Notes: generated by a model from the letters alone, not told the origin. A stretch of 64,000 nucleotides of DNA from Cafeteria roenbergensis (GCA_008330645.1 VLTN01000023.1:413793-477792); one strand, 5' to 3'; positions 22,157 through 34,022 are shown, counted from the stretch's first letter. Made by a program: numbers and translations.

Positions 22157-25107
22157 ATGGCAGACCTCTCGATCAGCGTGGACAACCCGATCCACTCCTC
22201 CCCGCTCGGGGTCGCCTCGTCGTCGTCCATGACCGGGCCGGCTCGGGCCAAGATGGATGAGCTGTTTTGCAGGTGGCTTGCCCTCCCCGAGACGGCAGGC
22301 CTCGTGAACGGCTGGATCTCGGACCTCAAGGCGGGCAAGCCCCTGGTGCCTCCCAAGATCTCGACCCCGAGCCTGCGCGTCTCTCCGGTCCGGCATGCGC
22401 CGCCGGGATCGCCCACGCGCGTCGGCCCGGCGGCCGCAGGCTTTTCCCCGCCCTTGTCGCCCAGCCGCTTTGGCCAGCGGCCCAGCCCCACCATCGGGCG
22501 TTTCGGATTCGGTGAGCCGGCCTCTCGAGCCCACGGCTCGCGCGAGCGGAGCACGCGGCGCGCGCGCCTGGCGATGGGCCGGCGCGGAAGCGCAGCCTGG
22601 TGTTCGGCCGCTGCCTGCCGTTGCCAGCACAAAGCGTTCTGAACCGGCGCTCTGGGCCGCCGCCCGCGCCCTCGCCTCGTGCGTGCGCTCGGCGCTGCAA
22701 CGCGCGCGTTCCGCTGCGGGCGGCCAGGGACTCGCAGACGCCGCTGCCCTCGCCCGCGGCCCGCGGCGACCAGGTGGCTCCGGGCGCTGTGCTGGCCGCC
22801 CGAGCGTTGGACCGCCCCGCCCAGCCCCCAATCGCTCGCTGTCCACTCGCCTGCCCGCGTCCGCTGCAACGGCCCGCTCCCTTGGGGCTCGCAGGCGATG
22901 ACTCTGCGCCGGGCCCCATGTCGTCTCCGGGCAGCACCGGGCTGTCAGCAAAACTCGAAGGAGTCGCCGAGCCCTTCCCCTCGCTTGCCGCCGCCGCGGC
23001 CGCCGGCGGATCCTCGCGCGCGCGCGCCCCATCGTCGCCTTCCTCTGGCGCCGGCATCACAGCTTCCCACGCGCGCCAGGCGGTGTCCCCTGGCAGCCCC
23101 GCGTCGGAGGGAGCTGCGCCGCGCTCGCCCGCCTCGGCACGCCACAACAGCCCCGCAACCGCCTCCAGCCCGGCGCCAGCGCGGAGCGTGTCCTCCGACT
23201 CGGTCCTCTCCCCCGCCCTGTCCTTCACGTCCACGTCGTCCGCACGAGCTGCGGCCGAGGCGGCGCAAGCCTCGGGCCAGTCCGCGACAGCTCCCGCGTC
23301 GCAGCTGATCCCGCGCTTCTTCCGGCCAGGAGAGGGAGGGCGCGGACGGGGGCGGCCCCTGGCGGAGGACCAGCTGGAGGCCAGGCTGGCCAGTGTTGTC
23401 GCGACGTGGCGCACGCACTGGCTGGAGGCGCGCAAGCAGGCGGCCGCGGCAGCCAAGGAGGAGGGAGGCGCCAACAGCGCGGCCGCAAAGCAGCTCGAGG
23501 CAATCGTGGCGGCGCCCAGCACGGACGGATCCCCCATGGAGCGCGTGGCGGGGGTTGAGGTCGCGGAGGTGGACGCCTCCCTCGGGCTGCCCGTGGAGCA
23601 GTTTGCGGCCGTGGCCAAGACCCTCTGCGGCTTCCCCAGCTTCTTCGCAGCCCCGCTCTTCCGCCGCATCCGCCGCCTCTTCGGCCGGGCCAGCAAGGGC
23701 GTTGCTCCTGGCATGGCCCCCTACCGCAAGCCGGAGGGCGGGTCGTCATCCTCATCCTCATCGTCATCGTCGTCGTCGTCTTCCTCCTCCGCGTCCGAGT
23801 CCAAGGACTCGGATGCGGACGCCAGCGGGCCTGGCTCCCCCGGGCGGGCCGGCGCCCCCGTGATTCCTCCTTTCGCCGCCTCCCCGTCGCTGGGCTGCCC
23901 CACGAGCGTCATCGACGTGGTCTCAGGCGACCCTGACGCCAAGGACGACAGCGCAGACACGGACATCGCCGCGTCTGGCTACGACGAGGAGACTGGGGGC
24001 GTGGTTCGCCTCCGCACCTTCCTCCGCTTCTGGCGCACGGAGATCGAGCCGCTCGACCACGCTGGCCGCTTCTTCAACCTGGTAGCACAGCGTGAGCCCT
24101 TGACGGCTGGCCCCTTCGCGGGCCGCCGCGCCATCGTCACCGCGGACTTCATGCCCTACCTGGAGGAGCTGCTCGCCTTCCACCCCGGCCTGGCCTTCCT
24201 CGAGTCCACCCCCGAGTTCCAGGAAAAGTACGCCCGCACCGTGGTCGGCCGCATCATGTTCGAGCTGGACCCGCAGGGCTCCGGCGCCATCTCCGAACGG
24301 GCCCTGCGCCGCTCCGACCTGCTCCGTGCCTTCCACACCGTTGACATGGAGGAGGACATCAACATGGTGACGCGCTTCTTCTCCTACGAGCACTTCTACG
24401 TGCTCTACTGCAAGTTCTGGGAGCTCGACGCCGACCACGACTTTCTCCTCGCCCGGGAGGACCTCTCCAAGCTCCCGGACCTCACCCACGTCGTGCTGGA
24501 CCGCGTATTCTCGGGCGCCGGGAGGCGCATCACCTGCGGAGAGCCAGGCCGCATGGGCTACGAGGACTTCGTCTGCTTCTTCCTCGCTGAGGAGGACAAG
24601 ACCTCCGAGACGGCCATTCGCTACTGGTTCTCCGTGTGCGACGTCGACGGGGACAGGGTCATCTCGCCGCCTGACATTGCCTACTTTTACAAGCAGCAGT
24701 ACGCCCGCATGCTCGAGCTCACGATGGAGCCGGTTCGGATGGATGACGTCATCACCCAAATGACGGACCTGCTCAAGCCGGACATTCCCGGCCACTTCAC
24801 GCTCAAGGACTTCCTGGACCCGACCCGCGTCAAGCTCACGGGCGTCTTCTTCTCCACGCTCTTCAACCTGAACAAGTTCCAGCTCTTCGAGTCCAAGGAG
24901 CCCGTGCTGGTGAAGCAGGAGCTCAACCAGACTGGCATCACCCAGTGGGACCGGTACGCCAGCGTGGAGTACATGCGGCTTGCCGAGGAGGAGGAGGAGG
25001 ACGAGGCCGCGGGTGCCGCTGTGCTGGGGGGCAGGGGCGGCCAGGGCGCCCAAGGCGGCATGGGCGCTGCAGTGGAGCTGGGCGAGCCAGGGCCATGGCA
25101 GTCGTGA
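22157..25107 (+). CDS. PP2A regulatory subunit B'' (PPP2R3-type)
   Basis: Exons 22157-22511 and 22895-25107 (donor GTGAGC, acceptor GCAG, phase 1) give 855 residues. The N-terminal ~390 residues are Ser/Pro-rich and poorly conserved, with a poly-Ser tract at about 23743-23795. The C-terminal ~450 residues follow PP2A B'' closely: FMPYLEELLAFHPGLAFLE, KYARTVVGRIMF, FFSYEHFYVLYCKFWELDADHD, then a second EF-hand loop around DVDGDRVISPPD and the FTLKDF..P motif. Both Ca2+-binding EF-hands keep their acidic loop residues. The subunit binds the PP2A scaffold/catalytic core and makes substrate choice calcium-sensitive. The protein ends in an acidic and Gly-rich tail that is not part of the fold. The intron lies in the disordered N-terminus. 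Confidence 0.92.
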
Positions 25108-25607
25108 GGCCCGCCGCCCGCTTGTCAATCATCCATGGGCAGATGACCTGGCCTCGCTGCGCGTCGCGCGTGCTGTCCCGTTGTGTCCGGCCCCTGCGAG
25201 AGCGTATTTGGCCATGTTCGTGCGGCAGCCGCGTCTTGCTTCCTCGCATTCACAGCCGCTGCCACAAATTCGCACTCGCGCGCGCTGGTGCACGCGAGCG
25301 CCCGACCTCCGGAACGCGCGGATCGGTCGCGCTCGCGACGGCGGGGTCAGGCGGCTGCCCGAGGAACGGCAATGTCGCGCGCACGTGCGGTGCGGTGCGG
25401 TGCGGTGCCCTGAGCCGACGGTCGGGCGCGAGTTGTGAAGCCTCGCTTGCGAATTCGCGTTCCGGCGAGCAGCGGGCTGTGGCAAAACAGGCGACAGTTT
25501 GGTGTCGAGAGGAAGCTCGCGGCGCCGCGGCAGTGCCTGGACGGGCACCGACCACACAACGAGAGGGGGAGCACGCAGAGCCAGGGATGAGCGCGGGTGA
25601 GCGAGGC
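25108..25607. other. Intergenic region between convergent genes
   Basis: This 500-base region holds the 3' flanks of PP2A B'' (+) and the hypothetical gene ending at 25608 (-). It includes a short GTGCG tandem run at about 25385-25408. No gene or RNA is recognised. Confidence 0.5.
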
Positions 25608-26828
25608 TCAAGCGCGCACGCCAGCCTCGGCAACGCGCACGGACCAGCGCTTGGTCCAGCTGGCCACGGCCTCCGCCGCGGCGTCAACGTCGACCTCTGC
25701 CGTGCGAACGGGCGCAGACGTGCCGGTGCGGGTGATGGAGGCGCGCAGCTCATCGATCTCGGCCGCGGCCTCGCGCTGCATCGTCTCGTCGCTCATGAGG
25801 CGCACCTCGGCGGCCTCCACGGCGGCGGCCTGGGCCCGGCGCAGGGAGGCGGCAAGCTTAGGGTCGCCGCGGGCGTCAGCCACCTGGATGGCCTTGGAGG
25901 AGAGCTTGCGGATGGACGCGATGCGCGCGTTGAGGCGGGCACGGATGGCGTCCTTGCGGGCCAGGAGCACCTCCGCGGCAGCCTCCGGGTCGGAGGCGGG
26001 GTCGACCACTGCGAAGAAGCGGCGAGTCTCGGCGGTGAGCGCGTCGGCGAAGACGGCCGCCTTGGCAGCGAGGTCGTCAGCGTCGATGGCGGGGAGCGGG
26101 GTGCCCGCGGCCCGGCGAGCCGCGATGGCCTCGGCAACGAGGGTGCGCATCTTGGCGGAGAGCTGCGACGCCTCGAGGGAGAAGGACGAGGAGCTGTCGG
26201 CCACAGACGAGAGGGCCGTTGCCGTGACGGCGTCGTCTGCGGGGGTGGATGCGTCAGCATCTCCAGAGTCCTTGGCGGCCGCTGCGACGGCGGCGATGCC
26301 GGCGGCGACACCGGCGCGCAGGGCGATGGCGGCGAGGAGCTCAGCGGGCACCTCCCTGTCCTGGGTGGAGGTCGCGGTGGGGAGGGCGTGAGGCCTGAGT
26401 GCCTTGGCGAGCTCGGCGCGGGCAGCCGGGCCGGCGATGGCGAGGAGGTTGCCGACAGAGGCGGCGGAGGCGTCGCCGAGCGCAGCCAGCACGGTGCTGA
26501 CAACGGCGTCGTCGGGGTGGGAGAGCACCTCGCGGGCCGTGGTGCCGTCGCCGCCGGTGCGGGAGACGAGACCAGCCAGGAAGGCGTCGACCTCGGAGGC
26601 GGGCATGCCCTGGGCGAGGAACTCGGCCTCGTCGGCGGCAACAATGGCCTGGCGGAGGCGGTTGAGGCGCGCCATCTGCAGGGAGCCGTCGCTGATGCTC
26701 TCCCCGGCATCGTCCACGACCTGGGCCCACATGGGCAGCCGGGACACTGCGTCCCTCTGCCGCTGCAGCCAGGTGGAAGTGTCGCGGCTCCACTCTCCGT
26801 ACGAGGAGCCGAAGCTGTAGCCGGCCAT
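25608..26828 (-). CDS. Hypothetical Ala-rich helical protein
   Basis: A single exon of 406 residues from the ATG at 26828. I do not recognise it. The first ~90 residues (MAGYSFGSSYGEWSRDTSTW, later PMWAQVVDDAGESISDGSLQ) look like a conserved globular start. The rest is Ala-rich and almost certainly all helical, with a charged coiled-coil-like last third (KDAIRARLNARIASIRKLSS). There is no obvious signal peptide; a hydrophobic Ala-rich stretch near residues 195-215 (ALRAGVAAGIAAVAAAA) could be a membrane helix. Strong codon bias towards G/C at third positions over the whole frame, with a clean start and stop, supports a real gene. Confidence 0.6.
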   Translation of the reverse strand: MAGYSFGSSYGEWSRDTSTWLQRQRDAVSRLPMWAQVVDDAGESISDGSLQMARLNRLRQAIVAADEAEFLAQGMPASEVDAFLAGLVSRTGGDGTTAREVLSHPDDAVVSTVLAALGDASAASVGNLLAIAGPAARAELAKALRPHALPTATSTQDREVPAELLAAIALRAGVAAGIAAVAAAAKDSGDADASTPADDAVTATALSSVADSSSSFSLEASQLSAKMRTLVAEAIAARRAAGTPLPAIDADDLAAKAAVFADALTAETRRFFAVVDPASDPEAAAEVLLARKDAIRARLNARIASIRKLSSKAIQVADARGDPKLAASLRRAQAAAVEAAEVRLMSDETMQREAAAEIDELRASITRTGTSAPVRTAEVDVDAAAEAVASWTKRWSVRVAEAGVRA

Positions 26829-27369
26829 GGTCACCAGAGCGTGAATCCAAGGCCCTGCGAGCACAGTTTGTTTGCGGGAGGGCGGGACGCACGGGGGGAC
26901 GGAGGGAGACATAAACTTTAGTCGGGGGCTCGGAGGCGCATGCGGATGCCAACCACGGAGGGCCGGCGGCAGCGCGCGCCCGCAGCGGAGTGCCAGCAAA
27001 ACCGATGGGCCAGCTCCTCTCGCCCACGCCCGAGACCGGCCGGGCGCCCCTGGACAAGCCGCCTGGCAGCGCGCGACGGCAGGTGCACCATGCTGCCACA
27101 AGCGCGCCGGGCGGCAACGGCGCCGGTGGCCGGGCCGCGCACGAGCCGCGCGCAGCAGATGCGCGGTGACGGCAGCCCCCCGCCTGCCTGGAGAGAGCTC
27201 GAAAGGCCGCGAGCCACGGGCCTGCCCAGACCCGCTCGGGAGAGGGCTGCCGCGCATGCTGCCGGGCCACGGCATTGCCAGCGCAAGGCAGCCCAGCCGC
27301 AGCGGCGCGCGCAAGCGATCCCCCGCAGCAGCCAAACCCCGCGACCAGCTTGCGCGCCGCCAGCGGCGG
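26829..27369. other. Intergenic region
   Basis: This 541-base region lies upstream of the hypothetical gene at 25608-26828 (-) and downstream of the small membrane protein gene (-). A less GC-rich patch next to 26828 (around 26895-26920, with CATAAACTTT) may be the core promoter. A possible second exon of the small gene could lie here, but I cannot place it. Confidence 0.4.
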
Positions 27370-27603
27370 CTACGCGGACGCCGCCGGCCGGCCCGCCCTG
27401 CCCAGAACGCGGAGCTGCAGTGCGGGCTGCTCACAGGTCATGGCGCGGCGGTTCATGAGGCGGTTCGCGGCAGCGCAGGACACAAAGCCCGTGACCGCCC
27501 AAAACGCGCCGTGGAAGAGCGCCCCCTTGCCGCCGTTGACGGCGTCTCCGTAGAGGGAGAACTTGCGCCCCGTGGGCAAATACGGCTCGTCCTGGCGCTG
27601 CAT
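27370..27603 (-). CDS. Small single-pass membrane protein
   Basis: An ATG at 27603 opens a 77-residue frame. Its first 57 residues look genuine: a polar start (MQRQDEPYLPTGRKFSLYGD), then one hydrophobic helix around GALFHGAFWAVTGFVSCAAA, then basic RLMNRRAM. That layout suits a small organellar or ER membrane subunit, but I cannot name it. A GTGAGC directly after the ACC codon of RAMT could be a splice donor, in which case the last ~20 residues given here are intron and a further exon lies downstream. The gene is divergent from the transporter gene, with 433 bases between their start codons. Confidence 0.45.
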   Translation of the reverse strand: MQRQDEPYLPTGRKFSLYGDAVNGGKGALFHGAFWAVTGFVSCAAANRLMNRRAMTCEQPALQLRVLGRAGRPAASA

Positions 27604-28036
27604 GATCGGACCCCTCAGCGCACGCCAGAGGTGGGGCGCCCCGTCTCGCCCAGTCGGACGCTGCTGGACGACGTCGAGCAGAGGCGATCGGGCGAGGCGC
27701 GGCGGCAATATTTGCAGTCTTCGAACATGGCCGCCAGTTCAACTTCAACGCGTGCGCTTGCGGGCGGGTCAGGCCGCTTGGCGGCCTGCCAACCGCGCTG
27801 CAAGCTGTGCATTCATGTTGCACTTGGAGCGATCGCGCGAACGCAGCACTTCCCCCGCCTGGGCAGCCCCGGGTGGCCGCTCCGCGCGCAGGAACCCGCC
27901 AAACAAGGTGGAATCCCTTTTGCGGCCCAGAGCAAGTCCCAGCACTCCGCGCCACCGCGCCCAGCCGCTCGCCCCTGCCTGGGAGGACCCAGTCAGCGAG
28001 GCCCGCAGGAGATCGTCCTCGTTTGGTTTCGACAGA
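27604..28036. other. Divergent intergenic region
   Basis: This presumed two-way promoter region lies between the small membrane protein gene (-) and the amino-acid transporter gene (+). No recognisable gene is inside; the open frames crossing it lack start context and domain content. Confidence 0.5.
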
Positions 28037-30773
28037 ATGCCCTCCCAACGCGAGGCTCGCTCGACGAGCGAAGCCACTGCGTTGCTGGATGCCGCTGACG
28101 GGGCGGCGCATGACGCCGGGAAGCGCGACTTGTACGCCGAGGACCGGCCGGGCGCCCACAACAGCATGTCCTTTTGGGTGGCGGCGTGCTTTTGCATCAA
28201 CTACGTCATGGGGAGCGGCTTCCTGGGGCTCCCAGCCGTCTTCCACGACGCTGGGCTGTTGTTGAGCCCTGTGACGCTTTTGTTCTTCATGTGGCTCAGC
28301 GACGGCACCAAAGACCTGCTTGTCGAGGCGATGGCCCGAAGGGAAGCCCTGGCCCGGCTGGACGAGCGCCACGCGGCAAAGCTGCAAGCCTCTGCGGAGG
28401 TGCGGCGCCTGACGCGGGCGGGCCAGCACGTTCCCCCCGACGTGGCGGCGCTGGCGTCCAACCCCGTGCGGTGGCGCCGCCGCGACTTCGTCGTCTCGCA
28501 CGTCCGCACATTCCAGGTGAACGAGCTGATGCTGGGACTGTGGGGCCGCACCGCGGAGATCCTGTACATGGTCGGCGTGGCGCTTTACCGTGAGCGACCC
28601 GATGGCCCTTGGCTGCCTGCTGCCAGTGTTGCGTGGCACGGCCTGTGCCCGCCCGCCCTCCGCTGCAAAAGCGTTGCCGCGCGACTGCAGGCTCGCGCGG
28701 CGAGCGCTTCCCGTTGCGCCGGCGCGAGTTCGCTCGGCGGCTGCCCTGGCAACTCCGCGCGCGCGACTCGGCCTCGGCCGGGTTTTGGCTGGTTGCCGCT
28801 CCAACCCCATGCCACGCCCCACCACGCCCTGCCCTGCCCTGCCCTGCTGCGCCCCCCCCCCCCCCTACCCCTGCCGGCTTCGCGCAGTGACCGGCGCCAT
28901 GTGGGGCTACTCGTCCGTGTTCTCCACCTCCTTCGCCGCAAACATCCCCCTCCCCTTTCTCGACGAGGCGGGCCGCACCTCGCACGTGTGCGACGCCGAG
29001 AAGGACTGGGCCAACTGCGCCTCGCACTACCACATCTGCCTCCTCCTCTTCGCCCTCATGGCCATCCCCCTCGCGTGCATGGAATTCCGCGAGCAGGCGG
29101 CGGTGCAAGTCACCATGACCGCTGCGCGCATCGTCGTCCTCTTCCTCCTCGTCGGAACCGCGCTCGGAGCGCTCGGCTGCGACGGCGTTGCCTTCACCGA
29201 GGCACCCACGGACCCCGAGGAGCGCACTGCAGAGACCAAGCTCGCCTCCGGCCTCGGCTTCCTCCGCCTCCTGCCCGTCTGCCTCTTCGCCTTCATCTTT
29301 CACCACTCTGCGCCCGGCGTGGCAGAGCCGGTCCGCGACAAGGCGGCTCTGCCTGGAGTCTTCTCGACTGGCTTCGTCGTCACCGGGCTCGGGTACCTCG
29401 TGCTGGCAACCACCACCGCCTACTACTTTGCCGGATCTGTGAAGCAGCAGGCGTCGCTCTCGTGGGAGGGGTACGTGGGCTGCATGCCGTACGGCATCGC
29501 TGAGGCCACGGCCATCTCGGAGCGCAGCTGGCTCTCCGGCTTTGTGTCGATTTTCGTCCTCATCTTCCCAGCTCTGGATGTGCTTTCGGCCTTCCCGCTC
29601 AACGCTGTCACGCTTGCCAACAGCCTCGCGACCGCTTTCCTCCCAGAGGAGGAGCTGCATGAGATGCACAGCGCCATCGAGGACGCCGCCACGGCCTCTG
29701 CCGCGGCCAAGGCCGCCAACGCCGGCCGCTCGTGGGTGGGCTGCCTCGTCGACACCGTGACCTGCGCCGGCCCGCGGGCCGCTGCGACCAACATCCGCGC
29801 CCGCGTCGCAGGGGACGCCAGCGCTGGCCCTGCCCACACCAAGCGCAGCAGCAGCGGCGTGGCCGCCGCCTACTCGATGCTCTCCGACACGCCTGCCGAG
29901 GGCGCCGCGGACTCGGCCCCCGCGGCAACGGTGGCGGCCGCAGCGGGCGCGGGCAGTGCGCTCGCACCCGAGGAGGCTGCTGCCCGGCCCATGGTGTGCT
30001 TCAACCTGATGCGGCGCGGCACCGCGGTGAAGCTGGCCTTCCGCATCGTGGCGTCTTCCATCCCCGTGATCGGCGCAGCCTTTGTGACTGACCTCGGCAC
30101 CATCCTGGCTTGGACTGGCGTTGTGGGGGTGTTCATCGGCCTCACGGTGCCGGCCCTGCTTCAGATCAGGTCCAAGCAGCGCTGTGAGGAGGGCTGCGTT
30201 CGCCTCTGGCGCGAGCGGGAGGGGGCTCACCGCCCCGGCAGCGGGGCCTCCCCCATGCCCGAGATGGCATCGCCGGCGCTGGGAGGCGCTCTGGAAGGTG
30301 TTGCGGGGGCCAAGTCCGCGGACGCGACGGGGCTGGAGATGGAGTCCTCTCGGCCCGGCCGCGGCGCAATCAACCCGACGGACCGCGTTCCCGCAGCTGC
30401 AGCGGGCAGCCGCAGCAGCGGGGCAGGCGCGGGCGCCGCAGAGGATGGCGAGGACGACGACAGCGTTGACGTGCACCTTCCGGGCGAGGCATCGACCGCG
30501 GTGGCCATGGTCGAGGTGGAAGAGGACGACGTCGTGGCGCTGCTGCTTGCCCAGCGGGCGTCAGCGACGATCAGCGCTGCCGACGTCGGCGCGGCCGCTC
30601 CAGGCGTCGGGGACCCCGACCCGGAGGCGGTGCGTGCCGTCCTCAAGACCCCCTTCGACCACAGCGTTCTGTCCAGGCCGGGAGCGCCCTGGATCGTGGT
30701 GGCCTTCTCGGCGGCCATGGTGATCGTTGTGGTGGTCGGCCTCATCGCCTTTGGGCAGACGGCCTCGGGATGA
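28037..30773 (+). CDS. Amino-acid/auxin permease-family transporter (AAAP)
   Basis: Exons 28037-28589 and 28888-30773 (donor GTGAGC, acceptor GCAG, phase 1) give 812 residues. The first helix carries SFWVAACFCINYVMGSGFLG, the unwound G-S-G site typical of AAAP/SLC38-type secondary transporters. Further helices include MWGYSSVFSTSFAANIPL, HICLLLFALMAIPLACMEF, ARIVVLFLLVGTALGALG, LPVCLFAFIFHHSAPGV, GLGYLVLATTTAYYFAG, and a last pair before the C-terminus at VVAFSAAMVIVVVVGLIAFG. It should move amino acids across the plasma or a vacuolar membrane by ion coupling; the substrate cannot be told. It is long for the family (~450-500) because of an insert between helices 1-2 and two large disordered, acidic cytosolic loops at ~29640-30000 and ~30170-30660. 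Confidence 0.8.
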
Positions 30774-31077
30774 GGCCGGCAGCGGGCTGACGGCACGCGT
30801 GTCGCTGCAGTGGCTGCGTGTGGTGTGTTCGGGGGTTGCGACTTGCCTCAGCGAGTCGGTGACCCCTCAGCAATGGCGTCTGGCCGCAGCGGAATCGGCT
30901 CGAGCTCAGCTATGGCAGGCCATCGCAGCGCCAACTCCCTGCCGCGGGGCTCCCCCGAGCCGCCGCCCCCCCCCCCACACACACACACGCACACACACTC
31001 ACCCACATGCACAGACATACGCAATAGCCAACACAACTGCAAACGGCTGCGCACAGCCGGCGCGCACTTGAGCGGCC
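30774..31077. other. Intergenic region between convergent genes, with CA repeat
   Basis: A 304-base spacer between the 3' ends of the transporter and thymidylate kinase genes. It contains a C-run followed by an imperfect CA microsatellite at about 30967-31012. No gene is seen. Confidence 0.6.
30967..31012. repeat. CA microsatellite
   Basis: An imperfect ACAC run of about 45 bases in the 3' spacer, broken by a few G/T changes. Confidence 0.85.
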
Positions 31078-32019
31078 CTAGGCTCGCTCCGTCGAGTTGC
31101 TGTTGGCTGACCCATCGTCTGCCCAGAGCTCGCGGAGAGGGGCCCCGTCCGCCGCCCACTTCACAGCCGGCATCGCGGCGCCCATGACTCGAGCTGCGAC
31201 CTCCTCGATGGACCCCACGGCGTCGATGTCCTCCCAGATCCCGCCCTCTGCCCCATCGGCGCGGATGCCCGCCGCGATGCCCGTCCGGAGCGACCCGAAC
31301 GCGCTCCGCACGCGGTCTTGGAAGGCCGCCTTCTCGTAGCGCTCCTCGCCGAAGCCCCCCCGACTCGTGGCGGCCGCCTCGGGGATGCGCATGAACAGCA
31401 CCTTGTCTGGCTGGGGCAGGCCTGCGTCCGGCGCGGCGCACCACTCGAGGCCCATGCCCGGGCGCCCCTTGGCAACGCTGAAGGCGATGCCAGAGTATGC
31501 ATACCGGTCCACAACAACTGTCTCCCCGTTCTTCAGGGCGGCGGTCAGAGCGGCGGCGGCCTCCCACCGGTTGGCGCTGAAAAGCAGGTGGATGCAGCGG
31601 TCATCCAGCTCCTTGGCGTTGGTCAGGTACGCGTTGATCACCTTCCCGATCGCGGTGGACCGGTCTGCGAGGCTTTACAGCGCCAGAGCGGGCAATGGGG
31701 CTCGCGGGGGCGAAGGCTCAAGCAGATGCGCACCGGCACCGTTCAAACGAGGCAAATGCTCACCAGGGAAGCAGATGAACTTGGCTTTGACGCCGTTCTG
31801 GGACAGCCTCTCCGCCAAGAGGCGCGCCTGGGTCGTTTTACCGGATCGGTCCACGCCTTCGAACACGATCAGCGCCCCGCGGCTCGCGGACTCCGGCGGC
31901 ACCGCGGCTCCAGACGCCGCCGCCTTTGGCACGCACCACACGGGCAGTGCTGCGGGAGACAGGGACGCTGCCCCGATCGCCAGCGAGCGCGCGATCCGCA
32001 TGACCGCCGTTCGGAACAT
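31078..32019 (-). CDS. Thymidylate kinase, probable mitochondrial presequence
   Basis: Exons 32019-31764 and 31664-31078 (donor GTGAGC, acceptor GCAG, phase 1) give 280 residues. The P-loop is at 54-62 (GVDRSGKTT). The [16 protein letters not shown] block is rebuilt exactly across the intron, and [10 protein letters not shown] and [14 protein letters not shown] (DRY motif) follow, all as in dTMP kinases. The enzyme phosphorylates dTMP to dTDP. The first ~45 residues ([20 protein letters not shown] and on) are extra compared with cytosolic homologs. They are Arg/Ala/Ser-rich without acidic residues, like a mitochondrial targeting peptide, so this may be a mitochondrial form. The gene is divergent from SPOUT1, with 161 bases between starts. 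Confidence 0.88.
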
Positions 32020-32180
32020 GGCTGGGGGCGCGCGCACTTTCGCAGAGTGTCGCCGGCGCTCGCAAGGCGCCTCCGCCAAGGCCGCGACGCACACATTCGC
32101 ACTGCGGCAGAGCCGCGACGCAACGAGGGGAAACACGAAGCTGCTGCCACCGGCGACCTCTCGGGAGTCAGGAGCGCGCC

Positions 32181-33762
32181 ATGCCCGTTGCCCAGGCCAG
32201 AACGAAGCGGCCTCGTGACGCTGATGAGGCGGTTGGAATGCCAGACGCGGTGCGCGCCAAGACAGAGGCGGCCCGCGGGGAATCAGGGGACGCAGCGGAC
32301 GCTGGCCTCCCTGCGTCAGCAAGCTCGGGGGTGGCCGATGATGCCGCTGCGGCTGCGGGCAAGGCTGCAGCAGCGGCTGCTCCCGCTGCGCCGGCCGAGG
32401 GGGGGGCGCCATCCCACAAGCGCAAGCGCGGACGCCGCTACACAGTGTCGATTGCACTTCCGGGCTCCATCCTCGCCAACGCGCAGTCCGCCGAGCTGCA
32501 GACCTACCTTGCGGGCCAGATCGCGCGCGCAGTGACTGTCTTCTGCGTGGACGAAGTGATTGTGTTCGATGACCACACGGTCAAGGCTGGAGTCACCACC
32601 AGCGCCTCCGTTGCAGGCGCAGCAGGCGGCGGTGCTGGAGCTGCGGCCTCCCTAGGCGGCGGCGACGTGTGCGCCCTCATGGCACGCCTGCTGCAGTACG
32701 CGGAGACACCCCAGTGAGCCTGCCCGCCTCGCTCGCCCCGCCCCCTGCTGCTGCTGCTGCTGCTGCTGCTACTGCCTCCCCCCGAGCCAGCCGCCCCGGC
32801 TGCACTTGCAGCCTTGCCAGGCGACTCACCCGCCGCCTGGTCCCCACCCTTTCCCTGCGCCTTGCCCAACCACCGCTGATGCCTGCGCAGGTACATGCGC
32901 AAGGCCTTGTTCCCGCGGCACCGCGACCTGCGCCTTGCCGGCCTTCTGGCCCCGCTGGACGCGCCGCACCACGTGAAGAAGGGCGAGTGGTCGCGCTTTC
33001 GGGAGGGCGTGGTGCTGACCAAGAACGCGGGCTCCGTGAAGGGCGCAAAGTCGCGCGGGGCCCTGGTGAACTGCGGGCTTGTCCGCGAGGTGCGCATTTC
33101 GCAGCCCGTGATGCAGGGCGTGCGGGTAACGGTGCGCTTGGACGAGACCAAGGAGGAGTGCGAGGCCATCGACCGCTTTGCCAAGGGGGCGCCCAAGTGT
33201 CACAAGGGCTCGGCAGTGCCCCCTAGCGCGCCTCGGGAGGAGGACGGCACCTACTGGGGGTACTCTGTGCGCATGGCCGGGGGGCTGGCGGATGTCATCA
33301 CCAAGTCGCCGTACAAGGGCGGGTACGACCTCACGATTGGCACTTCCGAGCGAGGCACTAGCACCGTGGACGACCCTGCCAGCCTTGAAATGAAGCCCTT
33401 CAAGCATGCCCTGATCGTGCTGGGCGGTGTGGAGGGTCTGGAGGAGGCGCTCGCAGCAGAGGAAGCAGAAACAGCCACGGGGTTGGGACTGGCCGGGGAT
33501 GAAGTGTCGGAGCTGTTCGACTTTTGGGTCAACGTCCTCCCGGAGCAGGGGTCCGGGACGATTCGTACGGAGGTGAGTTGACAAGCAACCGCGCACGCGC
33601 GCTGCGTCGCGTCGTGCAGCCCCATGCCTGCCCCAATCTTGCTTTGGCTGTTGCCCTGCCCGCCCTTGCTGTGCTTCGCAGGAGGCTCTGATCTTGTCGT
33701 TGGCCTCGCTCCGCCCGTTCTTGCGCGCTGCCAACGCTCCCAAGCCCCCCAAGGTTGAGTGA
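32181..33762 (+). CDS. SPOUT1: SPOUT-domain RNA methyltransferase (C9orf114/CENP-32 family)
   Basis: Exons 32181-32713, 32891-33572 and 33682-33762 (donors GTGAGC and GTGAGT, acceptors GCAG) join in phase to give 431 residues. After an Ala-rich, Lys/Arg-tagged start (KRKRGRR), the protein follows the SPOUT1 family: [95 protein letters not shown] and [14 protein letters not shown]. The last spans intron 2. The trefoil-knot SAM site is intact. The family methylates RNA and has been linked to microRNA maturation and centromere/spindle function in animals. Intron 1 contains a CTG microsatellite. Confidence 0.93.
32745..32770 (+). repeat. CTG microsatellite in intron 1 of SPOUT1
   Basis: About eight CTG units inside the first intron, some 30 bases after the donor. 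Confidence 0.85.
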
Positions 33763-34022
33763 TGATTGGGGCGCTTGCGGGCATCAACGCAAAGTCGCGC
33801 GTGGCCGAGGTCACAGCCCGCATGCTGACAACCCCCCCTGCACAGCTATCACTCGAGAAGGCGCTTGCGCGGGGCAGAGGAACCGTCGGGCACGGCTCGT
33901 TGCGCATCCCGGACCGACGGGTCGACCTAGAACACCGCTAGCATAGTCCGAGCAGAGCAGTTTCGAGCCGCGCCACCCTGCTGCAAACCTCCGCCCCCAC
34001 TCGGCGCCATCGCCTGAGCGCG

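Noticed and set aside
31041-33762. An operon-like unit of thymidylate kinase and SPOUT1.
   Set aside because: They are divergent, have introns and unrelated functions; close spacing is usual across this compact genome.
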